From positions 9,953,418 to 10,017,417 of the forward strand of contig CP034975.1 in NCBI GenBank assembly GCA_004026145.2: a DNA stretch of 64,000 nt. The letters run 5' to 3'. This stretch comes from Takifugu bimaculatus. Lineage: Eukaryota; Chordata; Actinopteri; Tetraodontiformes; Tetraodontidae. Below are positions 37,046 to 48,159 of this stretch, one piece after another. Under the pieces are notes generated by a model. The model ran no database searches. It saw only the letters and a program-made list of their open reading frames with translations, and was not told where the DNA came from. Position 1 is the first letter of the stretch. Each line of letters opens with the position of its first letter. The position numbers and the translations under genes are program-made.

Positions 37046-40007
37046 ATGAGGATGCAGCAGAAACGACGAGTCTGTGTCCTGTTACCAAACAAGCAGCGGA
37101 TGGATCGTCCGATCAGGGTGAGGAACCTCCTTCCTGTTATTTTGCCATGTTTGAGAAAAATTCTCTATTAGCAGGATTTGTTTTACTAACTCTAATAATG
37201 ATTGTATTCATTGTCTTACACATTGATCATGAATTCTGACAAAAAAATAGCTCAATGGCCCCAGGAGAAGGTTCCAGATGGACAGGCCCTCCTCCATGGG
37301 TCTGTTTGTGGTCCCCGAACAAAGAAAATACCTTCTAATGCATCTACGTGAAGCAACAACTTATGACCCTGAATGTCAATCTACTATTTGGTGCTTTTAT
37401 TGTTGTTTTGCATGTTTTAGGTGGGAGCCAGAGCCAGTGACGTGTTCCAAAGCGTGGCGGAACATCTCGGCATCGCAGAGCTCCAGATGTTCGGCCTGGC
37501 GGTTCTCAGAGGTCAGTTAATCTGCGTAGGAGCCGGTTTGGAATTAATTTAACGTTAAATCAGGGAGGTGCCTGCGAGAATGTAAAAGAATAACAGAAAT
37601 AAGGCTGACAACTCTGCCCCCTAGATAATGAATACCTCTTCCTTGATTTGGATAAAAAGCTGAGCAGCTACTTTGGCCGAAGATGGAAGAGTTACTCTTC
37701 AAAGGTGGGTTCTTTTGAGGGTTTTACATTTCTTTAGAAGCGGCATCTACTGTCCCGCCACATGTGCCCCCAATTTTTGGAGACTTTCATTTAAAACAAG
37801 GATAAAATTCCTTCATCAGATCCAATTCATCTTATTCCTGAGAGTACAGTTTTATTTACCAAGGGGACAGCTCATACAGTAAGTTCTTGTGTGGTATCTT
37901 TTAGAAGCTAAACCAGCAGTGGAACCCTCTCACTCACGTTTGTCATATTTGGTCGTGCAGTAGCAGTGAGGTGAGGGAGCTTTACTACGCTGAGCTGCGG
38001 CAGAAGGTGCTGTGGTCGCAGAGTCGCCATCAGGAAGCTTTGTTCTTCCAGCTGGCGGCGTGTGCTCTTCAAGCTGATGTTGGAGACGTGGAACTGGGAG
38101 AGAGGAATGACGAGAAGTCTAAACAAAGGCTATACTTTCTTCCTGAAGATTATTTTCCACCATGGGTAAGAGCGGAAAAGGTAGCCATTAAACATGGTGT
38201 ATGAGGGGGTGTGACCTGATGTTGTGCACAGCTAATAAAGCATCGTGGACGAGACTTTCTCCTCCAGCATTGTCCTGTGTTACACGTCGAGCTGAGAGGC
38301 CTCACTCGCACCCAGGCCATCCTACAGTTTATAAAAGAGGCCAACAGTCTGCAGGATGGAGCAGTTGTATTTTACAGGATGAGAAAGGTCGGTCACACCA
38401 AAAAGAGGATTCGTTCCTATGGAATCTCAGTTTTCTCATCTGTTGTTTCAAATGCAGCAGAAAAAGGAGCTAAAAAGTTCCTTTCTTCTTGGTGTGGCAC
38501 TAAGTGGAGTCTGTATTTATCAGGTATTACCTCCACCTCAACTCTGACTCCCCCTCCTCACCTTACAAGATTCCTAAATGTAAATGTCGTTTTCTAAAGG
38601 ATGTGGAAGGGAGGAAGTGGCTCTTGCATGATTTTCTGTGGACTGATATCGACCGCATCACCTTCCAGGTTTGTCCTCAAAACAACGAAATACTTGCAGC
38701 TTATATTCACATAAACACGCCTGTGCTCTTTTTTTCAGCCCCTTCCCCTCCTCTACTTTCTTACACTACTATTGCACTTAGTTCCAAAATAAACTGCAAT
38801 TCACCCCCCCCACCGCACCGCACACACACACACATCACTAATGCCATTTATCTTTGCACTGTAATTGATTGATTTTAAAATACAATCCTATTTTTCTGTC
38901 TGTGTTGAGTATTAGTCACGCATTTCAGTGGAAAAATTAATAATTTTTAGTGTTATTTTTCCTCTCCAGGGCAACAGATTTGAAATCTCTGCAGTGGGCT
39001 CTTTGTGCCTCCCTAAGCTGGTGTTCTACACTCCCTCTGCCTTCCACTCCAAACATGTCCTGAGACACCTCAGAGACAGCCATCGCCTTCACATCAACAC
39101 CAGGGATGCAGTCTGCTACCTCCAGCAGCTGGAAGACACAGAAGGTCCAATTATCCATCGAAAGATGGTGGACCAAGCGTGGCATTTTAAAGAAGTCTAA
39201 TTGTAGATTAATTTAGAAGAGGTCTGTCACTGAAGCCTCAGCTGGACCTCTTCTGTTTTTATCTCTTGGATGTGCCACGACTGTTTGACGCAATCTAATA
39301 ATTTCTCTAAAACAAATAATTTAAACTTCTTTACCAAGCTGCATCACCAGTTATAATAAATGTACTTTAAACCACTTATATTACATATATCCTGATAAGC
39401 ATGGTGATTCTTCTGTCACTCTGCAGCCAGCCAACTGCATAGAGAAGCCTATATCTGTGACACCACAAGCCTGAAACACAGACCACAAGCCTGGCCTGGA
39501 CAGAAGGAGGAAGAAGAGGAGGAGGAGGGTGAAAGCTCTGTTTTAGTTAAAACAGAAATATAGCTCTATATCAATCAATGACAATGTGTGTGTTTCCACT
39601 GACTGGGGCAGAGTTTGAGTTGTCTGTGGATGAGCCAGAGGAGTTTCTCGTGGATGACCCAGATGAAGTGCCATGGCTGGCCGAGCTGCTCAACAGCGCA
39701 CCTGTCAGCGCACCTTTGGTGATGCGTTCTTCACGCTGGGCAGGTTCGTCCCAAAGCCAAACCCCACACAACATGGGGCAATCGTAAGATGCTTATGATT
39801 GAACAACTGAATGTGCTTTGTTCATCCTCAGCCTGTCACTATGGAAATGAAACAGGTGAGCGGACTCTGATCCCTCTTGATTAAACAATAACAGGAAGTC
39901 AAAGGTGTAAAGGTAAAGGTGTGTTTTGGGTTGGATGCGAGTGCAGGTTCTCAGTGGCAAAGCTGATGAAGGAGTTCCTGTGGACTAAGGAAGCCGGCTT
40001 CATCTGA
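37046..40007 (+). CDS. FERM domain-containing protein, FRMD1/FRMD6-like, divergent
   Basis: FERM proteins of this group are membrane-cortical adaptors; FRMD6 (willin) is linked to Hippo signalling. Proposed exons: 37046-37117, 37421-37511, 37625-37704, 37905-38165, 38232-38387, 38458-38523, 38600-38668, 38970-39144, 39427-39528, 39612-39783, 39947-40007; about 434 residues, all phases joining. F1 has RVCVLLPNKQ and DNEYLFLDLDKKLSSYF. F2 has AACALQADVGD and LPEDYFPPW. F3 has LLHDFLWTDIDRITF and KHVLRHLRDSHRLHI. After the FERM domain, HREAYICDT, a Glu run and FLVDDPDEVPWLAELL resemble the FRMD1/6 tail (YRESYISDT; LVDDP). The usual F1-F2 junction segment (RVQYYVENGR in FRMD1/6) is not recognisable here. 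The last two exons are uncertain: translation could instead stop at 39785-39787 if the GTAAGA donor at 39784 is unused. The donor after exon 8 (GTCCAA) is weak but required by phase. Confidence 0.8.
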
Positions 40008-40540
40008 TGACCATTTTCTCTCCCTCATGTTGCATTTTCATATTAATAACCAAAGTTTATGTATTAGAAACATCATTTAACATTTATCTTCAAAACTAAG
40101 AGGCCCCATGACCCTCACATCCTGATCAAAAACTTGTATTTTCATTAAATGAGTCCAACCTTCTCTGCTTTCTTTTTTTCTAGCTTAATACAGTAGGAAT
40201 GTTGAAAGAAAAGGATTACCTATGTAATCATATGTATGTAAAACACTATAATATCAGATACTGTGTAGGTATGAATCATTATAAATTATAGAACATTATA
40301 TATCATCTCATTTTATTTCCTGTGCAGAAAGATGAGATGTAGTTTGGGCCAGTGACGCCATCATCCAGTCAGCCAATCAGCGTCACATCCCATAACCCAA
40401 ACACGGAAGTGATCTTTTCATGATTCACAAGCCAAAGTTCTTCCACTCTTCACACTTCTTGTTGTTATATCTTTAACAAATTGATATCGGTCCTTAACCA
40501 TTGGAATCCTGGGGAGATTGGCTTTGCTCCTTCGTCCCGG
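40008..40540. other. Short spacer between the FERM gene and ghdc
   Basis: About 0.53 kb holding the FERM gene 3' UTR (ATTAAA at 40144-40149 is a possible poly(A) signal) and the ghdc promoter and leader. No other gene is seen. Confidence 0.5.
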
Positions 40541-43500
40541 ATGGCGCTCTCACTCTCGCGGTTGCGGTTTTTGGGTCCCATCTGTGTCGCTGTTTTATCG
40601 GTGGTAGTCGCCATTGTTGGACTAAAATGCGGTGAGTATTTTAAATGTTGCGGTGCCAACATGGATCCATCCATGCGTGCTAGCTATGATCGATGAGGAT
40701 GTGCGTGGAACGCTGTTTGTGCGCGCCCCCACCTGGCGTGTTCCTCTTACGCATCTTTTGTAACACCGGCGGCTCTTCACCACAGCGATGCCGGACCTCC
40801 TGCACCTCCTGCCCGCTTCCCTTGGCGTCTGTTCCCTGGCCGGGATGGCTCTCATTTGGAGGGATATTAGGTCGAAGGTGAAGGGTGAAACCCGGACTGT
40901 TGCCAGTCTCTTCTCCCAGTACGTGGCGGTGAAGGCAGTGGGCTGGTTAGGTAAGCGGCAGAGAGGGAAACTCGAATCCGACACGCTGAATGTGAAGCGC
41001 GTCCAGGAGGAAACTCTGCAGAAACGCCTCAGAAAGGCTGCAAACACAGGTTACGGAAAAAAGTACGACTTCCGCTCAATCACAGGTGGGTAAACACACC
41101 CCAACTCAATGAACTGTTGCACTGTTAACTCTGTGACCTTTATGACGTAACCGTAACCTCTTGTCTCGCTGTGACTTTGCCCTTCGCATTATAAAGATAA
41201 AACAAAATTCCCAGATATTGTTCTTAAATTTCAAGTCAAACATACATATCTAAGTTTGAAATTATTGTTTATTATGGTTTCCACTCATTTAAACTTTTGC
41301 AATTATGTTTAGAACCTAGAAATGTAAAGGTTTCTCTCAATAAGATCACTATTGTAAATAGTGTTTAACTGTTGCATAGTTGTACTGTAAAGTGTCCTTG
41401 GGTGTCTTGAAAGGCGCTTTGAAATAAAATCTATTATTATTATTATTAATAAATGCTGTAATGTGTTTGAGCGGTATTAGTAGAGTCCAATTTAGTGGGT
41501 TTTTTATGACATTTAGACATGGTAAATTCTTGTTATGCTAATCAAATTGATTTTATTACACATCAACAATAGTTATATGTGGGCGGTGGTAGCTCAGTCT
41601 GTTAGGGACTGGTCTGAGGGTTCTCGGTTCGAGCCCCAGTGCAGACAAAACATTGAAAATGTTATGGTATTAGGGAAAGGTGGCAGAACACCTTCAGAGC
41701 ACTGCCGAGGTACCCTTGAGCAAGGTGCTGAACCTACAAATGCTCACATAGGGCCTTACGATGAACTGGCGACTCATCCAGGAGGTTTACCCTGCCTTTA
41801 CCCATATGTGCGCCCTCCCCGTGAAGGAGACGAACATGAGACAAGACTAATAGTTTAACAATGTGGTTACTTATTAGACAGCAACGTCTTCCGGGCTCGT
41901 CACCCCATCACCACTTATGAGCACTACCGTGACCTCATCAGTTGCATCGCAGCGGGCGAAGAGGGTGTTATCATTGCTGAGAAGCCACAGATCCTTGCTA
42001 TGACCTCTGGGACGTCAGGAGCGAGTGCCATGTTGCTCAGCACCAAGGACACCACAAGTGACTTCTTCCTGCAGGTGTAGTTTGATGGCACTGATGCAGG
42101 ACTATGTGGTCTGATTTCGTTGTGTTCTGCTGTACTGTATTGTCAGTATGATGGAGTTTGTAACCCACTGTGTCCACAGGGAGTAAGCGTCTGCTTGGAC
42201 ATCATGCGGCTATCATTCCCGGAGACCGACAGCCTCCAACGGACCGCCAAGTTCTTTTACACCCCCACCTTTCGCCAGTCTGAGGCCGGTATTCCCATTG
42301 GACCCAATTCTTCGACACCAGCCTCCTCTCGCCACATGCTCAACCTCTACACCACCCCGGCGCCCGCCTTTGAGGTTAGATCATCTCTGTCTTCGTGTGT
42401 AACTGGCAATCTTGAAACACAGAGCTCAGTAAATAGCGACACCTGAATATTTACCTACCTCCGTCTGTTCTTTCATTCAGGTCCTGAGTGAGAAGGACAC
42501 ACTTTACCTGCATCTCCTCTTTGCCCTCAAGGATCCCACTGTGGGAATACTGGAGGCAAACTTTGCCTCCACAATTTTCTATGCTTTCAGTGCTTTACAG
42601 GTATGATCTATGGAACTTTAAGCTCTCAGATTTTGTAGCGTGATTAATTTTATGTTATGTTCATCTTCCTCATCCAGTTCTAGTAATCCATTAATATGAA
42701 AGAAAATATCTAAGCCATAGTTTACACTCACTAGGGGGTAAAATTTATGGTAAATGTGAATGCAGGTCATTATATATCTTTAATACATCAATATTCTAGA
42801 AAACTGATCTATTTTCTACCTGAAAATAATTCCTAAAAGCTTTGTTCTTACATTTAAACAAGCAAATGACACAGTTAATACACACTCTATTCTGACTGAA
42901 AGATGAATTTTGGTGATGTGATAAGAAAAGTTTCAAATTTGGGGGTTAAATTAAAGGTATGGTACATCCCACAGGATCGTTGGCAGGAGCTTGTGAAAGA
43001 CATTGAACTGGGGACAGTCAGTAGTGCACTCGCTTTGGAGCCCACATTGAGGTCTAGACTGGAGGCTCTGATGAAGCCAGACCCAAAGAGGGCCAGTCAG
43101 ATTTGTGCGCATTTCCAGAAAGGCTCCCGTGGGATAGCCAAGCGTTTGTGGCCTCGCCTTCACCTCGTGCTTGCAGTAGACTCAGGATCCAACCAGATAT
43201 ATGGAGAAATGTTAAGGGAAAACTACTGCCTAGGAGTGCCTTTCTATTCACCCTTTTATGCTGCTACAGAAGGTAAGAACCTACACGTGAGCACATCTGA
43301 CGCTCGGGCTGGTGCAGAAGGCGCTATATTAGCATCAGGTTCAAGGATTTACCCAGGCTGTACTACTGTGTAGGTCTAATTGGGGTGAACTTGTGGCCTC
43401 AGGAGCCGAACAGACGCTATCTGCTTTGTCCTCGGTCGATGTTCTGCGAATTCCTTCCTGAGAGCAGCTTGGAGGATGAGACCCCTCAAACACTGCTGAT

Positions 43501-44430
43501 GGAGGAGGTGAAGGAGGGACATAAATATGAGCTCGTCATCACAAATGCTTCGGGACTTTTCAGGTCTGAGTTTATTTGGAGGGTTTCCCCAAGCAACACC
43601 TGAGCATTTGCCTGTGATACTTACCAGCAACTTTTTTTTACAGATACCTGCATTGGAGACATTGTGAAAGTGGTCGGATTTCATAATCAATGTCCCATTG
43701 TTGAATTTCAGTACAGGTGTGTGTACACATTCAGAAAATACGCAACAGGCAATACACATATTTTACATTACTGTGCATCTTCCCCTCTCAGACGGGGCCA
43801 AATGCTGAATGTTCGAGGGGAGAAAGTGTCCGAGGCGCTGTTCCTCGATGCCCTGAAGAAAGCTGTTTCACAGTGGCCAGCAGCTCAGCTAGTGGACTAC
43901 TGCTGTGCTGAGAGTGGCATCATGGGTAATCTCATTCATATGCCACAGCCATACCTATGGCAGCTTAGGCAGATCAAGTAGATCCTGCTAAAAACCCAGC
44001 ATCCTTTTCAAACGCAACATCCTTTTCAATCTGACTCTGGCTTGTAGGAAGTTCGTCAGGTGGCTCCGATCCTCATTATCAGGTCTTTCTGGAGTTAAAA
44101 GGTGTTCGAAACCTGACAGAGGAGCAACGCTACAAGGTAACGTGTCAGCCATTACAGCCGTTACATGTTTCGCCTTTCTCACTGAATTCTCTGGTCTGTC
44201 TGCACCAGTTGGACATCTGTCTCCAGCAGGACTCGGCCGTCTACAAGTCCTTCCGTATCAAAGGTAGTATCGGACCAATGAGGGTGCAGCTGGTGGCAGA
44301 AGGAGCATTCGCTGAGCTTCGTGAACGGATAATGGAATTTTCAAACACCTCACCCAACACATTTAAGATGCACCGCGTGCTGCGCAGGAAGGAATATGCA
44401 GACTTTCTCTTGGGGAAAACAGTTTCCTGA
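40541..44430 (+). CDS. ghdc: GH3 domain-containing protein (11 coding exons)
   Basis: Animal member of the GH3/acyl-adenylase-like family; its substrate is not established. Exons: 40541-40631, 40786-41085, 41878-42074, 42180-42374, 42481-42600, 42975-43272, 43374-43563, 43644-43716, 43792-43925, 44048-44136, 44209-44430, about 635 residues if exon 8 is read with one base fewer. The N-terminus is hydrophobic (LGPICVAVLSVVVAIVG, then a second stretch in exon 2), consistent with ER targeting as described for GHDC. TSGTSGASAMLL is the nucleotide-binding loop of the family. Other family blocks are EANFASTIFYAFSALQ, PFYSPFYAATEG and GDIVKVVGFHNQCPIVEF, and exon 9 has RGEKVSEALF. Exon 8 is shifted: Phe-Arg should run into Tyr-Arg/Cys-Ile-Gly-Asp, but there is one base too many between 43644 and 43651. 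ghdc followed by kcnh4 in the same direction matches human 17q21.2. Confidence 0.92.
41390..41452 (+). repeat. L2/V-SINE-like 3' tail with (TTA)n end
   Basis: TGTAAAGTGTCCTTGGGTGTC, AAAGGCGCT and a terminal (ATT)n run form the tail common to many fish L2-related LINEs and their SINE partners. Only the tail is recognisable; in ghdc intron 2. Confidence 0.6.
41582..41850 (+). mobile_element. tRNA-derived SINE, copy 1
   Basis: The 5' end resembles a tRNA gene: box A-like GGTAGCTCAGTCTG and box B-like GGTTCGAGCCC. A tRNA-unrelated body follows, containing GAGGTACCCTTGAGCAAGG, a block typical of fish SINEs. The same elements recur in the same order at 54748-55018. It is not a functional tRNA: the acceptor stem and anticodon arm do not fold. 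It lies in ghdc intron 2 and ends about 28 bases before exon 3. Confidence 0.8.
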
Positions 44431-44938
44431 ACACTGACTTTGTTGAGCACTTGCTGAAGGAAGCTTCTATCATTTTATAATGACCTAAAACAAGACTGCA
44501 ACTTCATTTTGATTATTATGAAATTCAGTAAGCTAATTTATTCTCCTGCCTTCTGCTATTTTTTCCCCACACTCATCTCAAATTCACTGCAAGAAAAACA
44601 ACCCAAAAAACTATTTTTAAACCTTACATTAAAAGAAAGTCTGATTCTAAACACTTGAATAGTCGCTTTGCAGGCATCAACTATCGGATTTTTTAAAAAA
44701 ACCTGCTTCATTCATATATATTTAAATTTCTCAATCTTTTGCATTTAAGCACCATGTTTACATGATGCAGGGTTGCCTGTATTCTCTGTAAATAAGACAC
44801 GACCTCACACTTACCACTAGAGGGAGTTATTTCAGCATAGCATGCTTTGTGTGGCGCCAGTTCATAAAAATTGTCTTACAGATCAGCAAATTTTTACAAT
44901 TTCTAGTTTCATTTTAACTGCACAATAGTGTAACTTAC

Positions 44939-44944
44939 AATAAA
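44939..44944 (+). promoter_or_regulatory. ghdc: ghdc poly(A) signal candidate
   Basis: AATAAA about 510 bases after the ghdc stop codon, in an AT-rich 3' UTR. It is the first canonical hexamer downstream of the gene. Confidence 0.5.
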
Positions 44945-47900
44945 TGTGATAAATCAAACAAGAGAAAGTAGAATGTTATGCTTTTTTTAAATTAATTTAT
45001 TTATTTTTAGTTTTGGTGGCAGATTAAATTCAAAAGTCAATGTTGCATTTGATAAAAACTGACTGCAATCGTTCGTATTTATTTTGAGAGTATAAAATAA
45101 GCCTCTGAATACAAGCTGTGTTGTGAAAGGCCATTAGTTGCATAGTGCTGCTGCTCACCTCCATCCTGCAGCACTTTCCATTCAATAAGTGGGCTAATAT
45201 TTTTAGCAGTGTCCCATTTCACAATGAGATTTGACACATGCTTGCACTGAGCAACGTGTGATTGTAAGCAATCTTGGAGGTTTAAGGTTTAAATTCAGAC
45301 CTATGAATGTCTTGAAACACCATTTTCTCTTATTGTATGTTACCCTTGCCTTAGAGGAATACTTCAGTATTTTAAAAACATGATATTTTATTCAAATAAT
45401 GTCTCTGACTGTTATCAATTTATAGGTAAAACATGGGATAAATAACTTTCTGTGCATAAAGATTTGATATATATTACGTAATAGTAGCATTGCAGCTCTA
45501 AGATTTATGTCACTGTGTGTTACTGTTGCTTTAATTTCATGTGCCTCGAGGATTTGCACACAGGCTTCTAAGCACATCTGCTCACAGGCAAGTTAATTCT
45601 CTGTAAACATTAAAGGTTTCAGAATGACAGGCCTGATTTCTCAATGGGTTCCCAAAGAGATGGAGGAAGAAAGCAGCGCTGCATCCTGACTGAATGATAC
45701 CGGCTATGGAGTTGAATGATCTTTCAGTTCAACTAATGCTTGGCTGATGTGCATCAAAAACTTGAATGGGGGAGGAAGTGGGGTCGTTGCAAATAATTTG
45801 TGTTTTAAGATAAAGCTCTCAGGTTTCAGACAAGATATCTTAGTAGATGCCAGCAGAGACCCCAGCACTCTGGGGATTTTAGTCGAGGTGATATTTCACC
45901 TGTCCACCTGTCCACCTGTGCATCACTCTCGTCTGAGACTGTTGAGTAGACCTCCAGCATGTTTAATGGATAAACCTCTTTATTAGCGACAAGTGGAGAT
46001 GGATTGACGACAAGAAGAGAGCGCAACGAGAAGCCATTAAAAATAGATCGTAGTAAAGAGCCGCCAGTGCTTGAACAGGATCCGAGAGGCGGAACAATAC
46101 CATCAAAAAGTCAGAGTCAGACCTGCTGCACCTGTGCGGCCTGCTGGATGGGCTCATTTCAGCTCTAATCCCCACCAGCCTCTTCCCATTTTGTGCCCAG
46201 TATTCACAGAGTCTTGTGTAATTCCTTTTAAAAACATGCTCAGCTCTGCTTTTTTCTGAAACATGCTGTCGACTGAGATCCAAACTTACCGACTCCAAAC
46301 TTCATAACTGGCTGGAGGAAATGCGCAGGAAGCTGCTGAAGCCGTCCAACTCCTTAAAGACCACTGACACCCCCGCAAATGATGGTTATTGCTCTTTTTA
46401 AAATCACTCAATATGCAACTGGGATTTAGCTTTTGCGATCCGACCACAGAAAAAGCTGTTTTAAACATGTCCATGCTGTTGTTTCCAAATAGTTGAGGTT
46501 ATAATTCACAGAAATATAAAGGCTATAGAGTCTTTTGATTAAGAATGAGTTCAGATGTTTTGGGGGAGAGACCAACAATGCATGTTGCCTTCTTTGTGCA
46601 TGCCTCAAGCAATGTCTTGACATAAATCACAGGGAAAAATGTATTTTACTTCACTCTTCAGTACAACTCAATCCTCCCACACACAGCAACTTTTCATTAA
46701 ATTGGATTCAAAGAGAACGAGCTCCAGACACTTTAAAATAGACCCAAAAAGCACTGCATCCTTAAGGTCAAGCGATCACAAAAATCCAACTTAGTGATAT
46801 ATAGGAAAGCACAAGTCACCTGCCCAAATCTAGTTATCAGGTTACTTGATGTAACTTAAATGCATGAATATTTAAATACATTAATCAGGTTAAGAGCAGT
46901 ATCACACTGCCCCGGGCAATAGACGCTACGTCGACCAAATTCAAGGCTTAGATTTAATATTAACTTGACTGTTGCACACGTTAAGATCTGGAGGTTTTCC
47001 CCTCATCTGTGTTGTGTTTTGCAATCAACGTGTGTTAAGACACGGCGACAGTATTTTGGTGTGTTTAACATCAAGTTGTCATGAAAAACATCTCCAGGCT
47101 TATCCTTTTAATCCGCTCTTAGCCGCGTTTATCTCAGAGCCTTAATTCTCTGAAGAGGATACTGTAGGGGTGGGGTTGGTGGAGGGGGGGTGCCTAGGGT
47201 GACCCGTCCAGAAATGATAAATTTGAAACAATGTATTGTTTGGGGAATTTCTCCACGTGCCCATTTATATAAAGTAAATATTTCTGCAACACACGTGCGT
47301 GCCGTCGGCGTGCTTTGAGTCACACAATAGCCGAATACAATAGCCTGTATTGACTCGGGTGCTGGTGATCCATCTTTTCCTTGATTTTCAGACAATCCAA
47401 CAAAAGCTCTGTGCTGATAGTAGAACTGTGGGGTGTAATGGTGCTGTCAGCTCCTCCAAAAGCATCCTCCCTCCCTGCCTCCTCCGCTCACCCCCCCCTT
47501 CTCGCTCTCTCTTTCTCTCTCTGTCTCTCTCTGGCTTTCTCTTACTCTCTCTTACTCTCTATGCCCCCAGCACAGATGAGAACAGGTCTCCACAGAGGAT
47601 GCCAGCATCTCATTGGCTGAGCGATCACAGGAGTAGATGTGAGCAGAAGTGAGAGAGAGAGAGAGTACGGCAAGGAAGAAGATGCAACTCTTGTCACAGC
47701 ATCCCAACACTGAGCTGAAGGGTGTGGGACTCGCAGACACATCCACTGTCATCTAACAGAGCCCCCCCTACAGTGCAGTGGACTTAAACTTCCTCCATGT
47801 TGCCACTGGGATGAACTCCTACACTGAAAGGTGAAGAGGAACAACTGGTCTCGGTCACCTTCACCTGGGCTTAATTGCTTCCTGTTGACTGAGGAATTGC

Positions 47901-48159
47901 TGATCCGTTCTCTAAAATCTGGACCCACCGAAGATTCCTGCACCTGAACCTGCCGCCGCAGGTGTTGGGATGAGTCTTTCCAGCCTTGCCAGACAGCGCT
48001 CTGGATTTCGTGGAGCAGAGTGGCTGTAGGTGCACATTTCCGGACTGCTGTCCCCACGGTGCCGTCCTGCTGCTCCTGGGACGCCCTAAAAGCCTCACGC
48101 TGTGCCCTGGGATGGTGTGACCTTCAGCCAGCAGTTGTCTATCCCACATCAGGGTAAAA
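44945..48159 (+). other. ghdc-kcnh4 intergenic region and kcnh4 leader
   Basis: No coding exon recognised. In human the hcrt (orexin) gene occupies this place, but the paired-cysteine and amidated GNHAAGIL-type peptide signatures were not found by eye on either strand. From about 47450 the sequence becomes CT/GA-rich and then GC-richer; about 47600-48159 is probably 5' UTR of kcnh4. The transcription start cannot be set. Confidence 0.45.

Noticed and set aside
41582..41655. A possible tRNA gene
   Set aside because: Box A and box B are present but the acceptor stem and anticodon arm do not pair, and a SINE body follows; the same element recurs at 54748.
45140..45200. A Cys-Cys-x4-Cys pattern that might be an orexin peptide
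   Set aside because: Reading TGCTGC...TGC gives CCSPPSCS, but nothing after it resembles the orexin helix or an amidation site, and there is no signal peptide upstream.
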